A stretch of DNA of 52,733 bases, from NCBI RefSeq assembly GCF_025060375.1, contig NZ_JANXCG010000004.1:1-52733 (forward strand), written 5' to 3'. Made by a program: the position numbers and the translations under genes. This DNA comes from Meiothermus sp. Lineage in GTDB: Bacteria; Deinococcota; Deinococci; Deinococcales; Thermaceae. Of the stretch, positions 19,179 to 26,955 are shown in pieces (positions within the stretch are counted from its first letter, which is position 1; every line of letters starts with the position of its first letter). The notes below the pieces were generated by a model. The model saw only the letters and a list, made by a program, of their open reading frames with translations. It made no database searches and was not told the origin of the DNA.

Positions 19179-19184
19179 TAAAAT
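19179..19184 (+). promoter_or_regulatory. -10 box TAAAAT of hslO
   Basis: TAAAAT, then CGGAGGG (which may act as a ribosome site), with the ATG 9 nt after the box. The very short leader is divergent from the HNH gene promoter. Confidence 0.5.
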
Positions 19185-19193
19185 CGGAGGGTT

Positions 19194-20117
19194 ATGGGTC
19201 GTTTGATTCGTGGGCTGGCCGCAGAGGGCAACCTGCGGGTTTTGGCTGCAGAGACCACCGACATCGTGGAGGAAGCCCGCTCGCGCCACGGTCTTTCTCC
19301 CACCGCTACCGCTGCCCTGGGGCGGGCGATGAGCGGGGTGCTGCTGCTGGCCTTCCTGCTCTCCAAAACCCCCAAGGAGCGCATTGGCCTCCAGTTCCTG
19401 GGCGATGGCCCCCTGGGGGGGCCGGTGGTGGAGGCCGGGCCAGACGGTTCCGTGCGGGGATACGTGAAAAACCCCTCGGCGCACCCCCCCCTGCGCCCCG
19501 ATGGCAAGCTGGACGTGGGGGCGGCCATCGGCCGAGGCGAGCTAAAGGTGGACCGGCTCCTTGCCAACGAGGAACTCTACCAATCCAGCGTGGAGCTGGT
19601 CAGCGGCGAGGTGGCCGAAGATCTGGTGCGTTACCTCTGGCAATCGGAGCAGATTCCCTCCGCCCTGCTGCTGGGGGTGCGGGTGGCGCCCACCGGCGAG
19701 GTGGCAGCGGCCGGCGGGGTGGTCATACAGGTCCTACCTGGCTGCCCGGAGGAGGTGATTGACCGGCTCGAGCAAAACCTCAAAGGGCAGAACCTCACCC
19801 CTCTGCTGCTGGAGCAGGGCCTTGAGGGCGCGGTGGAAACCCTCCTGCAGGGCCTTTCCTACCAGCCCACCGACCTGCGGGCAGTGGGCTATCCCGAGGG
19901 GCACATCCCCTTGGCCTTCCGCTGTCGCTGCAGCCGGGAGCGGGCCCTGCGGGCGCTGGTCTACTTCACCTCCCAAGAGCGGGAGGAGATGATTGCCCAA
20001 GATGGCGGCGCCGAGGTGCTGTGCCACTGGTGCGGGACCAGGTACCGAATCACGCCGGAGGAAATCCGCTCGATTGATGGGGAAACCCAAGCTCAAGGGG
20101 AAGTCCCGAAAGCCTAG
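19194..20117 (+). CDS. hslO: Hsp33 redox-regulated chaperone
   Basis: A 307-residue holdase chaperone that is activated by oxidation and zinc loss. The N-terminal RGLAAEGNLRVLAAETTDIVEEARSRH, GRAMSGVLLLA and the glycine-rich core (VEAGPDGSVRGYVKNPSAHPPL) are family typical. The C-terminal redox switch has the CxC (FRCRCSRERA) and CxxC (CHWCGTRY) zinc-binding pairs at normal spacing. It acts in the cytoplasm and protects proteins under combined oxidative and heat stress. It is convergent with galK. Confidence 0.95.
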   Translation: MGRLIRGLAAEGNLRVLAAETTDIVEEARSRHGLSPTATAALGRAMSGVLLLAFLLSKTPKERIGLQFLGDGPLGGPVVEAGPDGSVRGYVKNPSAHPPLRPDGKLDVGAAIGRGELKVDRLLANEELYQSSVELVSGEVAEDLVRYLWQSEQIPSALLLGVRVAPTGEVAAAGGVVIQVLPGCPEEVIDRLEQNLKGQNLTPLLLEQGLEGAVETLLQGLSYQPTDLRAVGYPEGHIPLAFRCRCSRERALRALVYFTSQEREEMIAQDGGAEVLCHWCGTRYRITPEEIRSIDGETQAQGEVPKA

Positions 20118-20141
20118 GCGGTCCGCCCTCCCCCAAACAGG

Positions 20142-21185
20142 CTAGAGGAACCGGGCCTGGGGATAGTCCTCAAGCACCCCCTTGCAGAAGGCCTCGTAAT
20201 GGGCCTCCTCTACTAGGGCCACCGTGGCCCCCCCAAAACCAGCCCCGGTCAGCCGAGCCCCCACGGCCCCATGGCGCAGCTCGGCCTCCACCAGCCTATC
20301 CAGCTCGGGGGTGGAGACCTCGTAGTCGTAGCGCAGGGAGTTGTGGGAGGCCACCATCAGCTCTCCAAAGCGCTCTACCTCGCCCTCCTCAAGGGCCCTG
20401 GCCCCCTCCAGCACCCGCGCGTTCTCCGTAACCACGTGGCGAGCCCGACGGCCCAGGGGCTCGGGCAAGCTTTCCAGACGGGGCAGGTCAGCCAGGGAGA
20501 GCTCCCGCAAGGAGGAGATGCCAAGCCAAGCGCAGGCTTCCTCACACTCCCTACGGCGGGTGTTGTAGCCGGATTCGGCCAGCCGGCGAGGCACCCCGGA
20601 GTCCACCACCGCCACCCGGTAGCCCGGGGGGAGCGGGACCAGCCGGGTGCTTAGGTCGCGGGTGTCGAGCAGGAGGCCGTAGCCCAGCCGTCCTGCTGAG
20701 GAGGCCATCTGGTCCATAATGCCGCATCGCACCCCCACATACTCCACCTCAGCCTCCTGGGCCAACCGGGCTATGTCCAGATCGTCCAGGGGCAACCCGT
20801 ACAGCTCCCGCAAGGCCCGCAGGGTAGCCACCTCCAGCGCAGCGGAGCTCGAAAGACCGCCCCCCATGGGCACCTGGCTCCTCACGCAGGCCCGCAACCC
20901 AGGGACCTGGTAGCCGCGGCGGCGCAACGCCCACAAGCAGCCAGCCAGGTAGTCAAGCCAGTCCCCCTGCCTGGGCTCCTCCAGGCCACGCCTTTTAAGC
21001 TCGCCAAAGTTTTCAGCGTAGACCTCCAGCCCCTCCGCAGCAGAGGCTTCCACAAAGGTCTGGTAGGGAAGCGGGGTGGGCAGGACCAGGCCCTGGTTGT
21101 AGTCGGTATGCTCGCCCAGCAGGTTGACCCGGCCCGGGGCTGAGGCCACCACGCTGGGTTCGGAGCCAAAGACATCGCGGTACAT
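20142..21185 (-). CDS. galK: Galactokinase (GHMP kinase)
   Basis: A 347-residue GHMP kinase that phosphorylates galactose at C1 for the Leloir pathway. The galactokinase signature APGRVNLLGEHTDYNQG (residues 16-32), the ATP-binding PMGGGLSSSAALEVA near residue 106, the catalytic Asp region VRCGIMDQMAS and the late RLTGAGFGGATVAL are all present. No galT or galE is in the window. It follows, by 40 nt on the same strand, an M24-like protein, so the two are probably cotranscribed. Confidence 0.93.
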   Translation of the reverse strand: MYRDVFGSEPSVVASAPGRVNLLGEHTDYNQGLVLPTPLPYQTFVEASAAEGLEVYAENFGELKRRGLEEPRQGDWLDYLAGCLWALRRRGYQVPGLRACVRSQVPMGGGLSSSAALEVATLRALRELYGLPLDDLDIARLAQEAEVEYVGVRCGIMDQMASSAGRLGYGLLLDTRDLSTRLVPLPPGYRVAVVDSGVPRRLAESGYNTRRRECEEACAWLGISSLRELSLADLPRLESLPEPLGRRARHVVTENARVLEGARALEEGEVERFGELMVASHNSLRYDYEVSTPELDRLVEAELRHGAVGARLTGAGFGGATVALVEEAHYEAFCKGVLEDYPQARFL

Positions 21186-21225
21186 AGCCCACCCAAGTTA
21201 CCTCAGGGAGGGCCAAGCCGGCGAG

Positions 21226-22230
21226 CTACCCCTCGTAAACCCGGGGCCGAAGCCGCCCCTCGACCCTCTCCATGGGCCAAGAGGGGTCGAAGGTCAGGTT
21301 CTCCAGGCCACCTTCCCCAAGGAGGAAGGTATCCTCAACCTTAGCCCCAGGAAGGCTTGGGTTCCAGGCCAGAGCCATCCCCACCTGAAGCCGGGTGGCC
21401 TCACCCGGGGTTGCCAGCACCTCGCGGCTGCGGTAGCCGGTAAGCCCCCCCTGGTGGTGGTTTTCGAACTCCTCGGGGCATCCCAGGTCTCGGTAGCCAG
21501 CCTGTATCTCCGCCAAAACCTCGCCCAGGCTGGCCCCAGGCCGGGAGGCTGCCAAGGCTCGAGCCTCTACCCGGCAGACTCGAGCGTTTAGGGCCTGGGC
21601 CTCTGGATGCCCAAAGCTCCGCAAGCGGGTCAGGTTGGCAATAAGCCCGTGCCGCCTGCCGCAGACCACCCCCATACACAGCCGTCCCAGCCGGGCTCCC
21701 TTGGGAATAGGGTGGCGGTGGCGAAACAGCCGCTCCTCCCCGGCCACCAGAAGGACCACAGGCTGAATGCCCCGGCTCCACAGTTCCTCGGCAATGGCCC
21801 CGGCCAGCTCGCCCTCGCTCCAGTCAGGGTCAGCGAAACGCAGGCTCTCCCCCAAAGCCTGGGCCGCATCACGCCCAAGGGCGCGGTAGCGCTCCTGCTC
21901 CTCGGGGGAGAGCACCAGGCGCAAAGGGGTCAGATCGTGTTCCTGGTCGCTTGGGCCCTCAGCCCTGGGGGGCGCGTACCAGGGGTAGAGGATCACCTCG
22001 AGCCCCCCAACCTCCTCCTCCCGCAGCCTTCTGGCCTCAATCCGGGAGGAGTGGAGCCGCACGGTCTGAGGGGTCACCTCGAGCCAGGCCGCTACCGGCC
22101 GTAGCGCCAGCACGGTGTTGTCTCCACCCCCGGTGAGCCAGGCAAAGTTCTCCGGCTGCTGAACGAAAAAACGCTCAAACCCCCGGGCGGCCATCCAGCT
22201 CCGCAGACGAGTCAAGGCAATGAGGTTCAC
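21226..22230 (-). CDS. M24 (creatinase/aminopeptidase fold) protein lacking metal ligands
   Basis: A 334-residue protein with the two-domain layout of Xaa-Pro peptidases and creatinase: an N-terminal domain (1-100) and a C-terminal pita-bread domain. The usual five metal ligands are mostly gone. The first Asp is Cys185 (RLCMGVV), the second is Asn199 (IANLTR), and the IEPG Glu is Asn290 (AWNPSLPG). Only His258/His259 and the last Glu (KVEDT, Glu299) remain. It is therefore likely not a metallopeptidase, but either a non-metal hydrolase like creatinase or a binding protein. Its GTG start is 5 nt after a TAGCAT box. It lies upstream of galK. Confidence 0.8.
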   Translation of the reverse strand: MNLIALTRLRSWMAARGFERFFVQQPENFAWLTGGGDNTVLALRPVAAWLEVTPQTVRLHSSRIEARRLREEEVGGLEVILYPWYAPPRAEGPSDQEHDLTPLRLVLSPEEQERYRALGRDAAQALGESLRFADPDWSEGELAGAIAEELWSRGIQPVVLLVAGEERLFRHRHPIPKGARLGRLCMGVVCGRRHGLIANLTRLRSFGHPEAQALNARVCRVEARALAASRPGASLGEVLAEIQAGYRDLGCPEEFENHHQGGLTGYRSREVLATPGEATRLQVGMALAWNPSLPGAKVEDTFLLGEGGLENLTFDPSWPMERVEGRLRPRVYEG

Positions 22231-22235
22231 GCCTT

Positions 22236-22241
22236 ATGCTA
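22236..22241 (-). promoter_or_regulatory. -10 box TAGCAT, leaderless GTG start
   Basis: TAGCAT on the minus strand, then 5 nt (AAGGC), then GTG at 22230. It drives the M24-like gene and probably galK. Confidence 0.5.
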
Positions 22242-22315
22242 GCATCCATTGCTGCAAAATCCCGAGATTCAATCCAAAAAGCCCACCAGTTCGGCGGCAG
22301 GCCCCGAGCAGGACC

Positions 22316-23548
22316 TCAGGGGAGCGGGAATTGGGAGGCAAAAGCCCTAACCTCGTGAGCCAGACGTTCTGGGCTCTCCCCCCTCAGCGCGCGGTCAATG
22401 AAATCCGCGATGATGGGCATGTGCTCCTCGGTCATGCCCCGGGTGGTGATGGCAGGCGTTCCGATGCGGATACCCCCACCGTGGATGATCTTCTCGGTGT
22501 CGTAGGGCAGGGTGCTCTTGGATATGGTGATGTGCACCGCATCGAGGAGCTTGGTGGCCTTGCTGCCGTTCAGCCCCTGCGGGCGCAGGTCCACCACGAA
22601 GAGGTGGTTGTCGGTGCCGCCCGAAACGATCCGGTAGCCCCGCCTTTGCAGCTCGGCAGCCAGGGTCTGGGCGTTTTTGATGATCTGCGCCGCATAGACC
22701 TTGAAGGAGGGCTGCAGGGCCTCCCAGAAGGCCACCGCCTTCCCGGCAATCACGTGCTCCAGAGGGCCTCCCTGAAGGCCCGGAAAAATGGAGCGGTCAA
22801 TGAGGGCCCCAATTTCCAGGTCATTGCTCAGGATAAGCCCTGAGCGGGGCCCGCGCAGGGTCTTGTGGGTGGTGGAGGTGACCACATGGGCGTAGGGCAG
22901 GGGAGAGGGGTGCAGACCTGCCGCTACCAGCCCGGCGATGTGGGCGATGTCGGCCATCAGGTACGCCCCCACCTCGTCGGCAATCTCCCGAAAGGCCTTG
23001 AAATCCAGGATGCGGCTGTAGGCGCTGGCCCCGCAGACAATCATCTTGGGCCTGTGCTCGAGGGCCAGGGCCCGCACATCCTCCATGTGGAGCCGCTCGT
23101 CCTCAGGGCGCACCTTGTAGCCAATAAAGCGGTAGTTGAGGCCCGAGAAGTTCACCGGGGAGCCGTGGGTCAGGTGGCCCCCATGGGACAAGTCCATACC
23201 CAGCACGGTGTCGCCCGGCTTCAGCAGGGCCGTATAGACCGCGATGTTGGCGCTGGAACCGGAGTGGGGCTGCACGTTGGCCCAGGCCGCGCCAAACAGC
23301 TGCTTCGCCCGCTCAATGGCCAAGGCTTCCACCCGGTCCACCACTTCGCAGCCCCCGTACCAGCGCCTACCTGGGTACCCCTCAGCGTACTTGTTGGTGA
23401 GCACGCTACCCACCGCCTCGCGCACCTGGGCCGAGGCAAAGTTCTCCGAGGCGATAAGCTCCAGGCCGCCACGCTGCCGTTCCTCTTCCTGCCGAATAAG
23501 TTCAAAGACCAGCTCGTCGCGAGGGAGGGTTTTGGGGGAAGTCACCAT
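22316..23548 (-). CDS. glyA: Serine hydroxymethyltransferase
   Basis: A 410-residue PLP enzyme that interconverts serine and glycine and makes 5,10-methylene-THF. Family segments include [67 protein letters not shown], the PLP lysine in [14 protein letters not shown], and [12 protein letters not shown]. The length is normal. It starts with ATG exactly 6 nt after a TATACT box, so it has its own leaderless promoter although it lies 50 nt behind the CsoR-like gene. It provides the one-carbon units used by metF. Confidence 0.97.
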   Translation of the reverse strand: MVTSPKTLPRDELVFELIRQEEERQRGGLELIASENFASAQVREAVGSVLTNKYAEGYPGRRWYGGCEVVDRVEALAIERAKQLFGAAWANVQPHSGSSANIAVYTALLKPGDTVLGMDLSHGGHLTHGSPVNFSGLNYRFIGYKVRPEDERLHMEDVRALALEHRPKMIVCGASAYSRILDFKAFREIADEVGAYLMADIAHIAGLVAAGLHPSPLPYAHVVTSTTHKTLRGPRSGLILSNDLEIGALIDRSIFPGLQGGPLEHVIAGKAVAFWEALQPSFKVYAAQIIKNAQTLAAELQRRGYRIVSGGTDNHLFVVDLRPQGLNGSKATKLLDAVHITISKSTLPYDTEKIIHGGGIRIGTPAITTRGMTEEHMPIIADFIDRALRGESPERLAHEVRAFASQFPLP

Positions 23549-23554
23549 TTCTAA

Positions 23555-23560
23555 AGTATA
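23555..23560 (-). promoter_or_regulatory. -10 box TATACT, leaderless start of glyA
   Basis: TATACT, then TTAGAA, then ATG at 23548. This is a near-ideal leaderless arrangement. Confidence 0.7.
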
Positions 23561-23598
23561 GCAAGGCTCAGATAAAAATCCCTTCTACGGGCGGGTGC

Positions 23599-23874
23599 TC
23601 ACAGGGTGAACCTGCGCAGCACGGTTGCAATTTGCGCGGGCTTTTTCTCATCGCCTCGAGCTATATCGGCCGCACAAAGGGTCAAGAACTCCTGGAGGAT
23701 CAGGGCGGAGGTGGACTCCATGGCCTTTCTGGTGGCCGTCATCTGGGTCAGCACCTCCTCGCAGGAACGGCCATTCTCAATCATCTTCTGCAGGCCGCGA
23801 ACCTGCCCCTCTATGCGGCGCAGGCGCCTAAGTATGTTCTCCACAACTCCCTTGTCCAAGTCGGTCGTGCTCAT
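23599..23874 (-). CDS. CsoR/CstR-family repressor, persulfide-sensor type
   Basis: A 91-residue all-helical repressor of the CsoR/RcnR/CstR family (RLRRIEGQVRGLQKMIENGRSCEEVLTQ). Copper-sensing CsoR uses Cys-His-Cys; here Cys38 and Cys67 are kept but the His position is Phe63. The 29-residue spacing of the two cysteines and the loss of the His match CstR, the persulfide sensor of Staphylococcus, so sulfane-sulfur sensing is more likely than copper. It lies 44 nt after a metallo-beta-lactamase gene on the same strand and has its own TAGACT box. A rhodanese plus glyoxalase II-like pair is about 3 kb away. Confidence 0.85.
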   Translation of the reverse strand: MSTTDLDKGVVENILRRLRRIEGQVRGLQKMIENGRSCEEVLTQMTATRKAMESTSALILQEFLTLCAADIARGDEKKPAQIATVLRRFTL

Positions 23875-23880
23875 CAGCCT

Positions 23881-23886
23881 AGTCTA
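23881..23886 (-). promoter_or_regulatory. -10 box TAGACT, leaderless start of CsoR-like gene
   Basis: TAGACT, then 6 nt (AGGCTG), then ATG at 23874. Confidence 0.55.
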
Positions 23887-23918
23887 TACCAGCCCAGCCC
23901 AGGGCGAAAAAGCTGCCC

Positions 23919-24815
23919 TCAGGCCACTATCTCCTCTGGGTGGTGCTTGTTCCAGTAACGCACCAGCCCATCTACGCTCATCCAGGCCGGGTCGGCGTAC
24001 TCGTACTCCGCGATTTCAGAGGGACCCAGCCCCGCCGCCCTCAACGCGGCGGCCACATAGGCCTCAAACTCAGCCACCATCTGGGCTCGAGCCTGGCCTG
24101 CCCTAAGCCGCTCCTTGATCCAACCCGCCCAGTCCAACAGCCGGGCCTCCAGGGCCTCTAGGTGAGCCTCCACATCCTCAAACCCGCCGAAATGGGTCAG
24201 GTAGAGCTTCCTTGGGGCCAGTGCGCGAACCTTGGCCAGCGACCCACACCAGCGCTCAATGTGAATCTCCGGGGGTGGGCAGGGGGGCAGCACCGGCCCA
24301 CGACCAATCCTGACCCCGGTAACATCTCCCCCGATCAAGGCCTCCCCAACCAGGTAGGCGTGGTGATGGTCGGCGTGGCCGGGGGTCTCCACGGCCCGGA
24401 CCTCTACCTCCCCGAGGCGCACCACCTCGCCGTCCTGCAAAACCCTCACCTGCCCTTCCGGAACCGAACCCATCTGGCCCCACAAGGCCTCCATCTGCTC
24501 ACCGTAGATGCGCTTGGCAGAGGCCCAAAGCTTGGTGGGGTCCACAAGATGGGGGGCCCCCCTGGGGTGGACGTAGATGGTTGCCCCCCGCTCAGCCATA
24601 CGCCAAGCTGCGCCCGCGTGGTCCAGGTGGATGTGGGTCACGAACACGTGGCGCACGTCCGAGGCCGCGTAGCCCAGCCCGTTTAGACCATCCAGGAGGG
24701 CTGAAAAGCGCGACTCGGGGCCGGTCTCAAAGAGCACCGGGCCCTCGCGGGTCTCCAGCAAAAAGGCGGCGATAACCCGAGGGGCCCGGTCCTGCAGGTC
24801 AAGGACATGGATCAC
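23919..24815 (-). CDS. Metallo-beta-lactamase fold hydrolase
   Basis: A 298-residue MBL-fold protein. The metal site is THIHLDHAG near residue 63, followed by TPGHADHH, GGDVTG and LTHFGGFED, so the ligand set for two metals seems complete. An extra C-terminal helical domain (about 225-298) ends in NKHHPEEIVA. It does not show the HxHADH form of ETHE1 persulfide dioxygenases, so a thiol-ester or general hydrolase role is more likely. It starts with GTG 6 nt after TACAAT. It lies upstream of the CstR-like repressor, which may point to thiol chemistry, but that is inference. Confidence 0.82.
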   Translation of the reverse strand: MIHVLDLQDRAPRVIAAFLLETREGPVLFETGPESRFSALLDGLNGLGYAASDVRHVFVTHIHLDHAGAAWRMAERGATIYVHPRGAPHLVDPTKLWASAKRIYGEQMEALWGQMGSVPEGQVRVLQDGEVVRLGEVEVRAVETPGHADHHHAYLVGEALIGGDVTGVRIGRGPVLPPCPPPEIHIERWCGSLAKVRALAPRKLYLTHFGGFEDVEAHLEALEARLLDWAGWIKERLRAGQARAQMVAEFEAYVAAALRAAGLGPSEIAEYEYADPAWMSVDGLVRYWNKHHPEEIVA

Positions 24816-24821
24816 AGGCCC

Positions 24822-24849
24822 ATTGTACGAAGGTCCAGCCCAGGTTCAA
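24822..24849 (-). promoter_or_regulatory. Promoter of MBL gene, leaderless GTG
   Basis: On the minus strand TTGAAC (24844-24849), a 16-bp spacer and TACAAT (24822-24827), then 6 nt to the GTG at 24815. Both elements are good and the start is leaderless. The tRNA-Asn promoter lies just beyond it on the other strand. Confidence 0.7.
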
Positions 24850-24854
24850 AACCC

Positions 24855-24884
24855 TTGTCAAAAGGGGCCGGCTTTTGCTATATT
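24855..24884 (+). promoter_or_regulatory. Promoter of tRNA-Asn
   Basis: TTGTCA (24855-24860), an 18-bp spacer and TATATT (24879-24884), 22 nt upstream of the mature tRNA. Confidence 0.65.
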
Positions 24885-24906
24885 CTATCCTGCTATTGGC
24901 GGTCGT

Positions 24907-24982
24907 TCCGCGATAGCTCAGTTGGTAGAGCGCTCGACTGTTAATCGAGTGGTCGCAGGTTCGAGCCCTGCTCGCGGAGCCA
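24907..24982 (+). tRNA. tRNA-Asn (anticodon GTT)
   Basis: A 76-nt cloverleaf with acceptor TCCGCGA/TCGCGGA, the D-arm AGCTCAGTTGGTAGAGC, anticodon loop CTGTTAA with GTT at 24940-24942, T-arm GGTTCGAGCC and an encoded CCA (24980-24982). Confidence 0.97.
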
Positions 24983-24986
24983 AGCA

Positions 24987-25009
24987 CCCCCGGGGAAACC
25001 CGGGGGTTT
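24987..25009. terminator. Terminator after tRNA-Asn
   Basis: A perfect 8-bp stem CCCCCGGG/CCCGGGGG with a GAAA tetraloop, followed by TTT. It lies between the tRNA and the convergent ABC transporter genes and may serve both. Confidence 0.75.
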
Positions 25010-25010
25010 C

Positions 25011-25754
25011 CTACAGCCTTCCGGCCTCAATGATGCTCCGCAAAAACTGCTGGGTGCGCTCGCTTCTGGGGTCTTTGAAAATCTCCTCTGGGGGGCCTTC
25101 CTCGTGCACCACCCCGCCGTAGAGAAAGCAGACCTTGTGGGCCACCTCCCTGGCAAAGCCCATCTCATGGGTGGCGAGGACCATGGTCATCCCCTCTTCG
25201 GCCAGCTCCCGCAACAGGTTCAGCACCTCCGAGACCAGCTCGGGGTCAAGGGCCGAGGTAATCTCGTCCAGGAGGAGCAGCATGGGTTCCATGGCCAAAG
25301 CCCGGGCAATGGCCACCCGCTGCTGCTGCCCGCCGGAGAGCTGGTCGGGGTAGGCCTGGGCCTTGTGCTCGAGCCCAATCCTGCGCAAGAGGGCCATGGC
25401 CTTCTCCTGGGCTTCCCCCTCCGGCATCCTGAGCACCCGGGTAGGCGCTAGGGTGATGTTTTGCAGGACGGTCATGTGGGGGAACAGGTTGAAGCTCTGA
25501 AAGACAATGCCCACCTCCCGCCGTAAGGCGTTCAGGTCCACCCCCGGACCGCTGATGCGGTCGCCGTGAAGGCGAATCTCCCCGCCCTGAATCTCCTCTA
25601 GACCGTTGATGCAACGCAACAGCGTGGACTTACCGCAACCTGAAGGCCCAATCAGGCAGACCACCTGGTGCTCCTCCACGCTGAGGCTGATGCCCCGGAG
25701 CACCTCGTTGGCGCCAAAGCGCTTGACCACGTTTATCACTTCCAAAAAGCCCAT
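25011..25754 (-). CDS. Polar amino-acid ABC transporter, ATP-binding protein (GlnQ/ArtP type)
   Basis: A 247-residue ABC ATPase of the polar amino-acid import family. Walker A is GPSGCGKSTLLRC, the Q-loop is in VFQSFNLFPHMT, the signature is LSGGQQQRVAIARAL and Walker B is LLLLDEITSALDPELV, followed by the ATHEMGFAREVAHK switch region. The start ATG at 25754 has GGGAGG 6 nt upstream. It follows its permease by 29 nt in the same operon. No substrate-binding protein gene is in the window, so the amino acid cannot be named. Confidence 0.93.
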   Translation of the reverse strand: MGFLEVINVVKRFGANEVLRGISLSVEEHQVVCLIGPSGCGKSTLLRCINGLEEIQGGEIRLHGDRISGPGVDLNALRREVGIVFQSFNLFPHMTVLQNITLAPTRVLRMPEGEAQEKAMALLRRIGLEHKAQAYPDQLSGGQQQRVAIARALAMEPMLLLLDEITSALDPELVSEVLNLLRELAEEGMTMVLATHEMGFAREVAHKVCFLYGGVVHEEGPPEEIFKDPRSERTQQFLRSIIEAGRL

Positions 25755-25783
25755 GCAAAGCCTCCCAAAGCTAGCCCGGTCCA

Positions 25784-26881
25784 TCACCCCCGCCGCATCC
25801 GGGCCCGGTCGCGCTCCACCAGCTGGTCGACCAGACGGGTCTGGGGAATGGTGATGAGGATGAAAAGAATCGCCACCGTGGTCACCGCGGAGAGGTTGAA
25901 GTCGTTGGAAGCGATGATGCGGGCCTGGTTGAAGGCATCGATCACCCCCACCACATTCACCAAGGCGGTGTCCTTCTGCATCCCGATGAAGTTGTTAAGC
26001 AGAGGCGGAACAATCCGGCGCACCGCCTGGGGGATGATCACAAAGCGCAGGGTCTGGCCATAGGAGAGGCCCAGGCTACGGGCTGCAGCCCACTGGCTGG
26101 GGTGGATGCTCTCCAGCCCAGCCCGGTACACCTCGGCCATGTAGGCCCCGTAGGTCAGGGTCAGGGCCAGCACGGCCAGGGCTTCCAGGGGCATGTTGCG
26201 GAAGAGGCCGATTCCCGTAAGGGGAAGCCCAAAGCCCACCAGGTAAATCACGATGATGGAGGGCAGGCTCAGGAAAGCGTCGGTGTAAAAGGTGGCCAGG
26301 AAGCGGATGGGCTGGGCTGGCCTGCCCGGCAAAAGCTTAGCGACAGCGATGACCAAACCCCAGGCGAGCGAGAGCAGGCCTGCAAAGAAGAAGATGACCA
26401 CGTTGACCCAGAAGGCCCTGAGAATCATCCCGAAGGAGTCGGCGATGAGCTCGAGCTGAAAGAAGGTGCGCCCCACTGCCACGTTGTTGGCGATAAAAAA
26501 AAGCACCAGGAGCAAGAAGATAACCCACGCCCCGGCATACCCCAGGGTGAACCAAGCCCAGGTATGGGCCTCAGCGCTGGCCACCCGAGCGGCGATGAGA
26601 TCGCCTTGGCCCAGCGCCCGCCGGGCCAAGCGGGCCTGGCCCAGGCTGCGCGCGGAGGGCCACAAAAGGGCCAGCGGTGCAAGGGTGACCCCCACCAACA
26701 GCACATCGGCCCAGAGGGCCTGAAAGCCGTTGGCGGCCATGGTCTGCTTGACCCGTCCCATCACCCAAAGCGTGGCCCCAAAGAGCAGGGCCACCAGCAA
26801 AAGACTCCCCCCTGCAAACCCCAGGCCGTCCCGGGGTATGTTGGAGAGCCGCCGCGTCTCCTTTCTAAAGCCTGGCCTCAT
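25784..26881 (-). CDS. Amino-acid ABC transporter permease with N-terminal extension
   Basis: A 365-residue membrane protein. The C-terminal about 220 residues form a His/Glu/Gln/Arg-type ABC permease domain, with the EAA-loop region YRAGLESIHPSQWAAARSLGLSYGQTLRFVIIPQA. The N-terminal about 140 residues are extra, with two or three more membrane helices and a positively charged segment (LGQARLARRALGQGDLIAARV). Normal family members are near 220-250 residues, so the extension is unusual. The ATG lies in an inverted repeat (26881-26900) and 9 nt after TAAAAT. Confidence 0.9.
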   Translation of the reverse strand: MRPGFRKETRRLSNIPRDGLGFAGGSLLLVALLFGATLWVMGRVKQTMAANGFQALWADVLLVGVTLAPLALLWPSARSLGQARLARRALGQGDLIAARVASAEAHTWAWFTLGYAGAWVIFLLLVLFFIANNVAVGRTFFQLELIADSFGMILRAFWVNVVIFFFAGLLSLAWGLVIAVAKLLPGRPAQPIRFLATFYTDAFLSLPSIIVIYLVGFGLPLTGIGLFRNMPLEALAVLALTLTYGAYMAEVYRAGLESIHPSQWAAARSLGLSYGQTLRFVIIPQAVRRIVPPLLNNFIGMQKDTALVNVVGVIDAFNQARIIASNDFNLSAVTTVAILFILITIPQTRLVDQLVERDRARMRRG

Positions 26882-26900
26882 GGGTAAGTGATTTTACCCA
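26881..26900. promoter_or_regulatory. Inverted repeat over the ABC-operon promoter and start codon
   Basis: TGGGTAA-GTGATT-TTACCCA is a perfect 7-bp inverted repeat. It holds the TAAAAT box (26891-26896, minus strand) and touches the ATG at 26881. A protein bound here would block the ABC operon and could affect the divergent rhodanese gene 56 nt away. Confidence 0.5.
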
Positions 26901-26942
26901 AAAAAGCGGCCTGGCACTCAGCGGTTCTTGCCGCTTGGAATA

Positions 26943-26948
26943 TAGAAT
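26943..26948 (+). promoter_or_regulatory. -10 box TAGAAT, leaderless GTG start of rhodanese gene
   Basis: TAGAAT, then 7 nt, then GTG at 26956. A purine-rich GGAGG lies too close to the start to act as a ribosome site. Confidence 0.5.
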
Positions 26949-26955
26949 TGGAGGC

